Below are positions 11,267-21,583 of a DNA stretch of 26,649 nucleotides, piece after piece (within the stretch, counting starts at the first letter, position 1; each line of letters opens with the position of its first letter). Source of the DNA: Psilocybe azurescens (Eukaryota > Basidiomycota > Agaricomycetes > Agaricales > Agrocybaceae); contig JAJIRX010000960.1 of the NCBI GenBank assembly GCA_023853785.1, positions 1 through 26,649 on the forward strand. The letters are read 5' to 3'. Below the pieces are notes generated by a model. It was not told where the DNA came from and searched no databases. It saw nothing but the letters and a program-made list of their open reading frames with translations. Position numbers and translations under genes: made by a program.

Positions 11267-14200
11267 CTACTCATCATCTGGTTCGGCTTCAGATACATTG
11301 TCGTTATACTCGGTTGCGAACAAAATCGCCGTAGAGGATATTAGTCGATAGATAGTACGATTTGTCCTTTTCATATTGAGCCATGGTGTAAGCGACAACG
11401 ACAAAAGAGTTGGGAGGTATCTCCCCATGCCACAGAGGTAAAATTTCATCGATACGATCGAGATCGCCTCTAAAATCAAAAGCGTAGTCACGTGAATCGT
11501 AAACAGGAACTATAACACACAGATAAATCAGCAGCGATCGCAAGATGAGGTACGAAACAAGCACTTGTATCATTGGCATCTAAGACAGATTTGAACCCGG
11601 TGCCAGACTTGAATACCCGCTTCTTGCCCTTCAAATTATGTTCAGACTGTCCGGATAAGATGCCAGGATTCCTCGGAAGCTTCTTCGGAGACGCCGAATC
11701 ACGGTCAGCTGTGTCATTCAAACAGAGTTAGTCAAAAGAACAAAATTAAATTAAAAAGAGTGGGAAAGAGACTAATAATACATACCTTTAGATCCCATAG
11801 TGCCGAAGGACATTACACCATCGCGAATTTGAGCAACCATAACTTTGTGGTCGAAGACCATACAGGCGAATCCTGCGAATCGCTCCCATTCCTGATGGTG
11901 AAAATGACCGGTGATGTACTTGTTGCGAAGACCTTGTGGTGATGGCTCCAAGATACAAGAGTCGCGTGATAGTAAAGGAGTAAGACAAATAGCTGTACTG
12001 TAGTTACATTGCAGTATGGCACGTTTTCTATCGTCAGAAGTATAGAGGATGTTGACATCGAGAGGAGACACCCTAGACGGATTGATGAAGTTGTTGTAAC
12101 GCTGAAAGACGACCGCGTTCATAGCATTCCTTGAAAAATAATGATAAAAAGGTTAGCATACTCGTACACAGATAGTATCTGCGTATAAGCGGATACCACA
12201 TTACATACCCATAGTCCAACGTGGGGCACTGCTCGGACCATTGATAAAAATGGGCCAATTCCATAGCAGCGCTAACGTTGCCAGAGTTCCAGGTACGCAA
12301 TATGCCGTGACTTGAATAAAGGAAAATGAAAATGGGGTTCGATAGAACATTGACACAACGTACTTGAGCTTAGGCAGGCCCACATAGGTGTCCGCTAAGA
12401 GAGAATCCTGCAGTTCCGGTTTCTTAGTGACTTCACACTTCTTAGGTAAGACTCTGCAGATAGAAAAGAAACAAAGTATCAGTAATATCTAAATAACAAA
12501 CAAAGCAACATGTACCAACCTAACTGCATATTTCATTGTATCTTCTAGCAAGGTGGCACCTTTGCCTAACATGGGGTCGTACGAGCAACAGGGACAATAT
12601 CCCTGAAAGTCGGACGTTTTCCCGACAGGCGTAGAAGGAGGAGCAGGGGTGGTTGCATGCGAAGCAGTTGCAACAGCAACTCCCGTAGCGGCACCAACTG
12701 GAATAGCAGGAGAAGTGGAGCCGACACCAACAGGAGCATGAGAAATGTCGTCGTCGGTCGCACCAACGGATTCAGGACTAACGAAAGCATGAGAAAGGCA
12801 AGAAGCGTAGATAACAGAGAAAAAAAAAAAAAAATAACATACTTAACGGCAGAAGACGATTGGACAGGAAGGTCCAACGCGAACGGACTCGGCAGCGTCG
12901 AGCGCAGACAGGATCACAGAAGATGGCTGTCCAGATCGAAGTCGCTCTCTGTTCCTTGCTTAGCGACGGCTCTCTTCGAGAGCTTTACTGATTTAACATG
13001 GCGTTCAGGATCAACAATAAAGATTTATTTTATTTTTTTGGCTGAAAGACTCACGTCAACATCATAGCCTCTTCTTCATTGATAGAGTCGCCATTAGCAA
13101 GTACAAAGCGGATAGCACTCCCTTTGCCCATGTCACTGTAATCGCGAATCGGTTAAACACACACATAAGGAGTTGATAAGTCGGAGACAGCAGGAAGACT
13201 TACAAATTATTGGAATTAACAGGAGACGAGAGGAAGGGGTTATTGCCAACGGCTCCGACGGCGACGGCAGACACAGATGGGCTTGACGACAGCAATGAGC
13301 ATGAAATATATAAGACACGAACAATAATAAAATGAAGGATACCTGTCGGATGCTGCAGCATCAGCGTGATCCTTTCTAAAAGGAATTGAAACAGACCTGA
13401 ACAGAAAGGCGATTAAATTGGAAATCGAGAGATGAAAGACAGAAGCAGACTTACGTGCCGTGGCCGTTGTCGGCAGGCTGTGCATCAGACGAGGAATGTC
13501 GCTTCACATTGAGAGCGGGTAAAAGTCCTTTCTCCTTCTTAATGACAATGGTAGGAGACCGATACTTGCCAGCAATCGGAGCAACGGCAGTAGCAGTAGG
13601 ACGACCTTTACGAGAGGATTTATTGGTATTGTCGACTCTTAGAACGTAAAGGGATAACACGATAAGGACATGGTGGAGTATAAGGCACCAAACAGAATGA
13701 ACTAACCCTTTAGCAACGACTTTAATGCTAGATGAAGCGGCGTCGACAACAGCGGAGGCCATGCTATTTTTGAAGCGAGCATCAGCGCTGACGAGAAGGA
13801 AGAGGCCGTTAGACGTTGGTATAAAAAAAAATTAAAAAAAGAGCACCTATCGTCGGCGACATGGACGACCTCAACACCAGAAGAGGAAGAGTCGCCGCCA
13901 GCGGCAGGCACCTGACTAGCGGTCGGTTTGCCAGTGGACTTAGACACATTGGAGCGAACTCTCTTGGGTGGCGTGAATTTGCTGGCTGAAGTAATAGAGA
14001 AAAAAAATAAAAAAAGCGTTAAAACAAGATCAAACCGAAAGCACAATAAAGGAGAAAGTGAAACAGAAAAGTACAATAAAAATAAAACTCACGGCAAGTC
14101 CTCCTCAGACGAAACGATGGCCGCATCTTCCAGGACTCTCTTCTTGGAACTAACAAGTGCGTAAGCGTGATGACAAGTGTAAGAAGGGCAATGGTACGCA

Positions 14201-14637
14201 CATCCCGCTTTTAGACCGAGTATTAACAGTACTGTTAGGTAAGACTGCCGCAGGGACATTGTTACTGAAGAGAAGTGTGAGTACAACAATATGGAGAAAG
14301 CAGTATGGCGAAAATACATACCGAGACGCATTCGAAGAGGCTGACGGGATCACAACGGTTGGCGGTCTCATTGTCGGAAGACATAGACATAATCGCATCC
14401 GAACCATAGAGGTTGGGATTGTCTACAATAACATCGCCATGACCAACATATACACGTATAGCCGACCTAGGCCTTCAGAAATAAGACAAAAAAAAAAAAA
14501 AAAAAAAAGGGAAGAGATCAGTTAAAAAGTAACTGGTACGATCAAAAGAAAACGCACGTATGATCGATGGGTGCAGCATTACGCACAACCGTATGCGTTC
14601 CGGAAGCGGGAACAGCGTTGGGATCAACAGAAACCAT
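11267..14637 (-). CDS. 17-exon lineage-specific agaricomycete protein, function unknown
   Basis: ATG at 14637-14635. Exons read from the splice sites: 14637-14558, 14472-14322, 14264-14202, 14149-14093, 13981-13847, 13787-13707, 13637-13455, 13396-13343, 13281-13204, 13135-13055, 12987-12843 (start uncertain), 12777-12520, 12453-12364, 12310-12209, 12129-11786, 11708-11565 and 11509-11267. Introns have GT..AG ends and most are about 50-85 nt. Most junctions keep phase, and the last six exons are seamless. The N-terminal half is Ser/Ala/Pro/Lys-rich and looks disordered. The C-terminal half has GYCPCCSYDPMLGKG (two CxxC-like cysteines), NFINPSRVSPLDVNI, EWERFAGFACMVF, IPVYDSRDYAFDFRGDL and GEIPPNSFVVVAYTM. 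I recall this C-terminal pattern from expanded agaricomycete gene families of unknown role. Flaws: the exon 2-3 junction is out of phase, exon 11 has an in-frame TGA and a doubtful acceptor, and a one-base shift near 11340 separates two possible ends (stop at 11304, or an acidic tail ending at 11267). Confidence 0.72.
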
Positions 14638-14739
14638 ATTGAACAATTGATATAATGAAGCAGAGAGTATTGGGGAAAAAATAGAAAAGCAAAGGCAATT
14701 CAGAGGTGATTTCGAAGCGGATAACACGGTGAGTGCTGT

Positions 14740-15600
14740 CTAATCATGGAAAATACGTAGGGTTTTTATAGGTTTTAGGCTACACTGCAAGCCTTGCTTA
14801 TCGAAAAAAAAGAAATAAGGTATCGCACAAAGCGAGAACAACTGATGACGCTAGTATCAATGTCCGTCGGAGTCCACGGATTAGCACACAGCAAGTCTTC
14901 CCTGGAAATTCAATGGATTCGATGAGTATAAGCAAAATGCGATAACAAAGTGGCCACAGCAGAGTGTAGTTTACCTAAGGGATAAGCAGACGGTCCGACA
15001 AGAAGAGAATATTGGATAAGCATAAAGATATGAAACGCGTGATGTAGCAGACAAAGCCGCCATCGTTGTAAGGCACGTCAAGTACCAGAACAGAATTGTA
15101 AGGCTCATAATGCTCCACCGGATGCCAAAAAAAAACATAAGCCCGAGGAACGCCCAATATCTGTATTTGATGTATAGAAGTAAAAAGAAGAAAAATGGAA
15201 AAAATGGACAGAAATATAATCGTCAAATGCAGATTATTAGCGAAACGGGAATCGAGATTGATAGAACACAACGTACAGCAATAAAAACATTCCTCAGATA
15301 TGCGCGTAGACACAGCGATGAGAAGTAACATAAGTGAGTACCAAACATCGCCATCCAAAAGCATGAAAATGGTTGATATTGTTTTTGTTCTGATTGTGAG
15401 ATGAAACACTGCATAGGATAATCAATAATTCTGGTAAAGAGAACAGACATAAAAGAAAATAACGAAAGTACCGATGAAAATAAGCATCATTAGTAGAGAC
15501 ATAACACATTAGAGTTGCAGGTCGCGCGATAGGGCCCATACAGATCTTGAAATACGGCCGGAATGCTGACAAACATTCTTGTCAGGGCGCAACCGAACAT
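14740..15600 (-). CDS. Small spliced gene of unknown function, partly uncertain model
   Basis: Read from an ATG at 15600-15598 (MFGCALTRMFVSIPAVFQD). Plausible introns follow: donor at 15507 with acceptor at 15431, a gtactc donor near 15335, a gtacgt donor near 15275, and a gtaaac donor near 14975 with acceptor near 14900. Coding segments include MLLDGDVWNVFIA, GVPRAYVFFWHPVEHYEP, NSVLVLDVPYNDGG and NPWTPTDIDTSVISC, ending at a TAG near 14742-14740. One early in-frame TGA (about 15424) and unclear phase near 15050 make the exact model unsure. I recognise no domain. It lies 103 bp upstream of the 17-exon gene on the same strand and could be an upstream part of that gene rather than a separate one. 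The segments look conserved rather than random, mostly because of their composition and splice spacing. Confidence 0.45.
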
Positions 15601-15898
15601 TACAGTTTACCTGCCGAAATGCCTATTCAATTATTGGAGCGAACAATATATCAAAGTCCGAAGAACAGAAAAAAGAGATACGAAACAGGTACAAGATATT
15701 ACAGAACGCAAAGAATATAGTCAAACACCGAGGACATAATATCAAGTTTGAATATACCAAGTTTCACCGTTCAAGGTAAGGAAGAGGTTAAAAAGAAGAA
15801 AAAGAAAAGAAAAGAAAAACAAAGGTGCCATATAATACAGCAACATATACACGACAGAATCACGAACAATACAAACATCGTGACAACAACCACAGTCC
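15601..15898. promoter_or_regulatory. Shared intergenic interval between divergent genes, candidate bidirectional promoter
   Basis: The 298 bp separate an ATG on the minus strand (15600) from an ATG on the plus strand (15899). The middle holds a purine-only tract of A/G runs at about 15779-15822, which would be a pyrimidine tract for the minus-strand gene and is a common feature of fungal core promoters. No TATA box in a convincing position was seen. Assignment as a promoter is inferred from geometry only. Confidence 0.4.
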
Positions 15899-17026
15899 AT
15901 GGACCCCAGCTACGACTCGATAGAGGCCAAGGCCACGTTGGAGCAGGCGTACGCAGATGCACAGCACAACGTGAAAGAATCAACTGCAATGACGGAGTTC
16001 GACGTAAGTTCACGCTATTATATTAACAAAACACGATACACTAACTGAAGACATTGTTAACAGGAGAACAACTACCGCGTGGTGTTCGTCGAGCAACCGC
16101 GTTCATGGCGCATAACAAGAAAAACCGAAGACGATATGATGGAAGAGGAGACATTCCATATGCACGGTATTATGTGCCGCAGCGACCTGCCACCCATATC
16201 GCATTGGGTGAGTAATGACGAATGCAAAGGAAAACAGATGCTGACCAGGGAAACCATGCAGGTCACATAATGCAAACACCCTAAAACACAGAGCAAGATA
16301 TCTTCGACAAGCAGTAAGAATAACTGGACTAAGTACGCCATCGTTCGATAACGACATGATCAACGTCGAGAAGTTAAACTCGATGATGGCCACTTACCTA
16401 GGAGAGAACATCAGGATCAACGCATGGCAAGCAGAGCTGTACGAAGGACATAAAGCAATCGACATCAGCGCTTCGCTACTTCACGGAACGAAGATTTGCA
16501 CCTCACGGAAACCGGGATGCCATTTGAAATGGGAGTAGATCCATGTGGCGTTCTCACTCGACTCCGTGGTACCGACTTTATACACGGCATGGATAACAAG
16601 GTGGACTATCTACAAGAATATGCCGACGAACAAGGAAGAACAAGGTGAGAACCGTATCGAACACCATAAAAAAGGTACTCACTGTATAATAGCATGAAAC
16701 GCGTCGAACCAGCCGGCATTCGAGACTGGAGACGTGGTACGGGCCACTATGTCCTTCGTAGCATATAAGAACAAGGATAATGTCGTGTCGATGAACGTTG
16801 TGCTGAAGGCATTAACGTTGATAGGAGAGAAGGTAAGCAACTTCTACAGCCTCACATCGAAACGAATCGTATTGCTATACAATGATATTAGAACAAATCC
16901 GATCGGAAACATGAAGCAGACTCACCGAAGACGATGCAGAAGGTGACGGTCATCAAAAGAAAGAGAGTATTCGATGAAGAGAAGAACACGCGCCACAGCA
17001 TGGAACACATGTTCATCAGCAGCTGA
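15899..17026 (+). CDS. Spliced lineage-specific protein, function unknown, with frame breaks
   Basis: ATG at 15899. Exons seen: 15899-16003 (MDPSYDSIEAKATLEQAY...), 16064-16207 (ENNYRVVFVEQPRSWRITRK...), a long third exon from about 16250 to 16644, 16693-16832, and 16931-17026 ending in TGA. Donors gtaagt, gtgagt, gtgaga and gtaagc are canonical. The third exon includes RYLRQAVRITGLSTPSF, INAWQAELYEGHKAIDIS and, after a one-base shift near 16487, ETGMPFEMGVDPCGVLTRLRG. The fourth holds FETGDVVRATMSFVAYKN and VVLKALTLIGEK, and the end is basic (VTVIKRKRVFDEEK). The GD-V-x-SFV...LKAL pattern resembles a C-terminal motif of expanded agaricomycete families that I remember without a known function. 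Further one-base mismatches occur at the exon 2-3 junction and near 16698 (an AAA run). Confidence 0.65.
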
Positions 17027-17964
17027 ACGGTGCCCACAAAGGTGACACACGTCAACTATTACAGTTAACATTACATATTTGACACGTAGCACTACATATA
17101 ATTTAATGTGCGTATAGCACTAGACTTGAAATGAGACCTACAAACGCTATATTTTTTTGTAGAAAGTAGCAATAAAGAGTACTACCAATACAGAAGCCAG
17201 TTAAACATGTAACGACTATATGAAATTATCGAGAGATGACACAAAAGACTAATAGTATGTTGTACCAAAAAAACACTGCTGAACTGTATTCAAGCCAAAC
17301 AGCTAAGGATATACGCTACGTGAGGACTGCATATCAACATCAACAAGAGTGTAAGAGTATAGGACAGTAGAAAGACATGCGGGAAAACGACCCCAAGGGC
17401 AACGGGAGACAACGATGATGGGGAAGGAAAGAGAAGGAAAGAAATAAATTTCCCACACGCGTCCGTATAGCCCCCGCTGCCGCAAAAAAAAATCGGAATC
17501 AACCGAGCGACTACAGCCATCACGTGCAATACAAACCATAAAAGACAAACGTTTGAGCCTAAGGCTATAACCTTGTAGCGCCAATAGAAGCGGAAATAAC
17601 CGCATGGCCAAATATGACCGGATTTAAATACAAATATCACGTGAAAACATTAACTTTAACTAAAGAGGAAACACTTTCAGGCCTTCTGTCCCCTATTCGA
17701 TCTCCCCAATCATTCGATTCAAATTGTCAACATCAGCCAAACAGTGATTATAACACGCGCCGCAAAAAAATTAATATATTATCGTTTATCGTTATCGTAT
17801 TTATTGTCGTTATTGTTATCGTATATCGTAATTGGTCGATCGATTCGTTTTTCTTTTTCGTTCGTTTCGTTTTCGGTTCGGAATTCGGTTCGGTTTCTTT
17901 CGGAAGTAAGCGGCTGAAAATGCCACGTTTTTGAGTAACACGTGCTTTAAAGTTACAAGGTCAC

Positions 17965-17991
17965 ATCACGTTATAAAATAAATCACGTTAT
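17965..17991 (+). promoter_or_regulatory. TATA-like site flanked by direct repeats, upstream of PRP6
   Basis: TATAAAAT (17972-17979) lies about 120 bp before the PRP6 ATG and is flanked by two exact copies of ATCACGTTAT (17965-17974 and 17982-17991). The first repeat overlaps the TATA word. The position suits a core promoter. The repeats could be a factor-binding pair, but no known site is recognised. Confidence 0.35.
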
Positions 17992-18017
17992 CGAAGATAG
18001 ATTTTGTGACAACAGCA

Positions 18018-18088
18018 GGGGTCCCTGGTTAAAAGAACGAGTCTATTACTACGTAATAGGACTCGTAACCACATACTCACCAGGACCC
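18018..18088. repeat. Nested imperfect palindrome just before the PRP6 start codon
   Basis: The outer arms are GGGTCC(C)TGGT near 18019-18029 and ACCAGGACCC at 18079-18088. The inner arms are GAGTCTATTAC (18039-18049) and GTAATAGGACTC (18053-18064) around a 3-nt loop, with one extra base in one arm of each pair. It ends 11 bp before the ATG and so would lie in the 5' leader. It could fold in RNA, or be a short insertion relic such as a small inverted-repeat element. Confidence 0.55.
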
Positions 18089-18099
18089 AGGAGCACGAC

Positions 18100-21000
18100 A
18101 TGGCGTCCAACAAACCGAACAAGCTGGCTTTTTTCCCTGCCTGCGCCAGCGTCCTATGTGGCTGGTTTAAGATGAGGGTGTGTTCTAGCCATCAATCTGC
18201 TCGATTCAACTCGTCTGACCGCGATTTTTCTTTCTCCCTTTTAGTGCCTCTGGATTCATAACACGGTCGGATATCGGTCCTGAGAGAGAGGGCCCTTCAG
18301 CTGAAGTACTAGCGTACGTCCCTCCCTCCCTCCTTCCTCTAGAATCTAGACACTCACTTACCAACGGACATACAGCGAAGCCCAAGCCAAGGGCGGCGAA
18401 GAGATCGAGATTGACCCCGACCAGTTCCAGGACCCCGACAACGAAGTAGGGCTGTTTGCAGGGACAACTTACGAGCAGGATGACGGGGAAGCAGATAAAA
18501 TCTACGATACCGTGGACGAAGCTATGGACTCGCGGCGGCGGGCACGCAGTTGGGTTGTATTTTCATTATAATTCACTCTCCCTTCCCTCTTTTTGTCCTC
18601 CGCTGCAGGGTCAGTCGTGCTCTGCCTCTGCATGCGTGTTGGACTCACCACTCGTTCTCGTTCTTTCCAGAGAAGCTCAAGAACAAGCCGAGCTCGCCAA
18701 ACACCGCGCCAAGCGCCCCAAGATCCAACAGCAGTTCGCGGACCTCAAGCGCGGGCTGTCTGCCGTGACCGACGAGGAGTGGGAGAACATCCCCGAAGTC
18801 GGGAACCTCACGCGCAAGAAGCGCAGGCGTGAGGAGAGCATGTACGTCGTGCCCGACAGCGTCCTGGTCGGCGATCGCGGAAAGACGGACTTTGAGAACG
18901 CGCTCGATCCGAGGCAGCAGCAGGTGCACTTGTCGCTTGTCTTTTCTCTTTCTCTTTCTCACCCATAAACATAAATTCTTTTTTTAGAGCGGTGGCTTTG
19001 AGACGCCAGCCGAGTCAGGCAGCCTGACAAACTTCGTCGAGATCGGCCAAGCGCGCGACAAGATCCTCTCCCTCAAACTCGACCAGCTCTCCTCCGGCAC
19101 CGCCATGTCCCTCTCCAGCACCAACGACTCCTCTGCCATGCCCTCGCTCCTCTCCGGCACCTCCACCTCCGTCGACCCAAAGGCTACCTCACCTCCCTCG
19201 ACTCCGTGATCATCAAATCGTCCGCCGAGATCGGGGACATTAAGCGCGCGCGCATGCTCTTCGACTCGCTCGTCAAGTCGAACCCGAAACATGCGCCTGG
19301 CTGGATCGCGGCCGCGTGCTTGGAGGAGCATGCGGGGCGGATGGTTGCTGCGAGGAAGATTATTAAGATGGGGTGCGAGCATTGTCCGAAGAGCGAGGAT
19401 GTGTGGATCGAAGCTGCCAGGCTGCACGTAAGTTGTCCTTGTTCTTGTTCTTTTTATTATTGTGATTTCTAATAGAGTCGCTTTGGTTAGAACACAGAAG
19501 ACGCCAAGATCGTGCTCGCAAACGCCGTGCAGCACGCCGGGCAATCCGTCAAGATCTGACTCACCGCCGCCGCGCTCGAGGAATCCCTCACCGCGAAAAA
19601 GCGCGTCCTGCGCAAGGCGCTCGAGCACATCCCGAACTCGGTGCGCCTCTGGAAGGAGACCGTGAACCTCGAGTCCTCCGCCGCCGACGCGCGCATCCTG
19701 CTCGCAAGGGCGGTGGAGGTCATCCCGCTGAGCGTGGAGCTGTGGCTCGCGCTCGCGCGGCTGGAGAGCCCGGAGAAGGCGAAGAAGGTGCTGAACCGCG
19801 CGCGCAAGGCGGTGCCGACGAGCCACGAGATATGGATCGCGGCCGGGCGGCTGCTCGAGCAGGAAGCCGAGTCCCCTACCTTACCTTCTGGCGAGCAGAA
19901 GTCCGCGGAGCAGAAGACGAAGGAGCTCGAGCTGGTGGACAAGACGATCGAGGGCGCCGTGCGCGACCTGCGGCGGCACCAGGTCCTGCTCACGCGCGAG
20001 CAGTGGCTCAAAGAAGCCGAGAAGTGCGAGCTGGAGGGCTCCCCGCGCACGTGCGAGGCGATCGTGAAGGCGACGGTGGCGATGGACGTGGAGGAGGAGG
20101 ACCGCTTCGACACGTGGGTGGGCGATGCGGAGGCTGCGGAGGCGCGGGGCCGGGTGGGTGTCGCGCGCGCGGTGCTGGGGTATGCGCTGAGGGTGTTCCC
20201 GGGGCGGAGGGCGCTGTGGAGGAAGGCGGCGGAGTTGGAGAAGGCGCATGGGACGAGGTAGGTTTCTGCTTGCTGTCGTTCGTTGTGATTCCTTACGTAT
20301 GTTTTGTGTTTTCGTAGGGAGAGCCTCGACGCGATCCTCGAGCGCGCGGTGCTGCACTGCCCGCAGGCCGAGGTGCTCTGGCTCATGTCCGCCAAAGAGA
20401 ACTGACTCGCGGGCGACGTGCCCGCCGCGCGCGAGGTCCTCGAGCGCGCGTTCGTCGTAAATCCGGAGAGCGAGCAGATATGGCTGGCGGCTGTCAAGCT
20501 CGAGGCGGAGAATGGCGAGTTTGGGGTCGCGAGGGAATTGTTGATCAGGGCGCGGACTGTTGCTGATACTGAGCGGGTAAGTGACTTTTCTCTTCTCTTG
20601 TCATCCATCCATTTATTCTTGTTTTTAAATTTCGCGATGCGCATAGATCTGGATGAAATCGGCGGTATTTGAGCGCCAACAAGGGCAGGCCACCACCGCG
20701 CTCTCCACGCTGCAAACCGCGCTGCAGAAATTCCCGCGCTTCGCGAAGCTCTACATGATCCAGGGCCAGATCCACCAGCACGACCTGCACGACATCCCTG
20801 CTGCGCGTGCGAGCTTCGCCGCGGGCATCAAGGTCTGCGCGAAGGAGCCCGTGCTGTGGGTCCTCGCGAGCCGGCTGGAGGAGGCGGACGGGCGGAGCAT
20901 TAGGGCGCGGGCGCTGTTAGAGAAAGCAAGGCTGGTGAATCCGGCGAATGAAGTGCTGTGGGCGGAGGCCGTGGCCGTGGAGGAGCGCGCGGCTGTCGCG

Positions 21001-21583
21001 GCGAGTTCTGCACCGTCGTTGGCGGGTGCGAGTGCGGGTGTGGGTGCGGGGACCCCGGCGCCGATATCCAGCGCGACCTCTGCACAGGCGAAAGCCATGC
21101 TCTCGCGCGCGCTGCAGGAATGCCCGTCCTCCGGCCTGCTGTGGGCGCTCGCGCTCTGGTCGGAGCCGCGCGCGTCGCGCAAGACCAAGTCCGTCGATGC
21201 GCTGCGCAAGACGAAGGACAGCCCGCTCGTCGTGTGCACGGTCGCGCGCGTGCTCTGGGCGGACCGCATGGTCGAGCGCGCGGGGGACTGGTTCGGGCGC
21301 GCAACAGCGACGGACCCGGATCTGGGCGATGTGTGGGCGTGGTGGCTGAAGTTCGAGCGGCAGCATGGGAATGAGGTGGGTCTTTTTCTTTCTTTTTGGA
21401 ATTGATGACGGACGGATTGACTGACTGGATGGTGTGCAGGAACAACGCGAGATCGTGAGGACAAAGTGCGTTGCTGCAGAGCCGCACCACTCGCCTGTGT
21501 GACAGTCGATAGCGAAGGATGTGCGGAATGTCGGCAAGTCGACAAAAGAGATTCTCGAGATGGTGGCCGATGCGTTGAAGTGA
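18100..21583 (+). pseudogene. PRP6: PRP6/Prp1 U5 snRNP splicing factor, nearly complete but interrupted
   Basis: Nine exons: 18100-18177, 18245-18313, 18376-18549, 18671-18923, 18988-19427, 19491-20257, 20318-20576, 20647-21375 and 21440-21583. The N terminus has the PRP1 N-terminal signature (PAPASYVAGL, then SGFITRSDIGPEREGPSAEVLA-like residues, FQDPDNE, LFAGTTYE). It is followed by WENIPEVGNLTRKKRR and then about 650 residues of HAT/TPR-like helical repeats ([47 protein letters not shown]). It ends in KSTKEILEMVADALK, the usual C terminus. Length and order match Prp6, a scaffold bridging U5 and U4/U6 in the tri-snRNP. Lesions: a frameshift near 18139 and a TGA at 18173 (Arg position) in exon 1, TT instead of GT at the exon 3 donor (18550), a one-base loss in a G run near 19183, and TGA at 19557, 20403 and 21500, all at conserved Trp positions. 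High-GC codon use contrasts with the AT-richer flanks. Confidence 0.93.

Larger units (their letters stand above)
17027..18099. other. Intergenic, low complexity with candidate PRP6 promoter elements
   Basis: No gene was recognised. Positions 17760-17900 are dominated by repeated TTATCGT/CGTTAT and TTCGGTT words, giving an open but low-complexity frame. A minus-strand open frame at 17290-17640 has hydrophobic, unconvincing composition. The final 130 bp contain the TATA-like site and the palindrome listed separately. Confidence 0.5.

Noticed and set aside
14487..14508. Long A run suggesting a retroposon tail
   Set aside because: On the minus strand it is the polypyrimidine tract of the intron just before the exon 2 acceptor of the 17-exon gene.
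17290..17640. Minus-strand hydrophobic open frame
   Set aside because: It has no splice context, no family resemblance and a low-complexity composition.
19487..20644. Long minus-strand open frame opposite PRP6
   Set aside because: It is an antisense shadow of GC-rich coding exons. It crosses PRP6 introns, and its Ser/Arg/Ala composition follows from high-GC codon use.
19557..21502. Altered genetic code reading TGA as Trp
   Set aside because: Nuclear genes of this type of fungus use TGA as stop, and TGA elsewhere in the window is the natural end of PRP6 and of the plus-strand spliced gene.
18173..21502. Classic RIP as the cause of the PRP6 stops
   Set aside because: The three Trp changes are at C followed by C on the opposite strand, not CpA or TpCpG, and the rest of the gene stays GC-rich.
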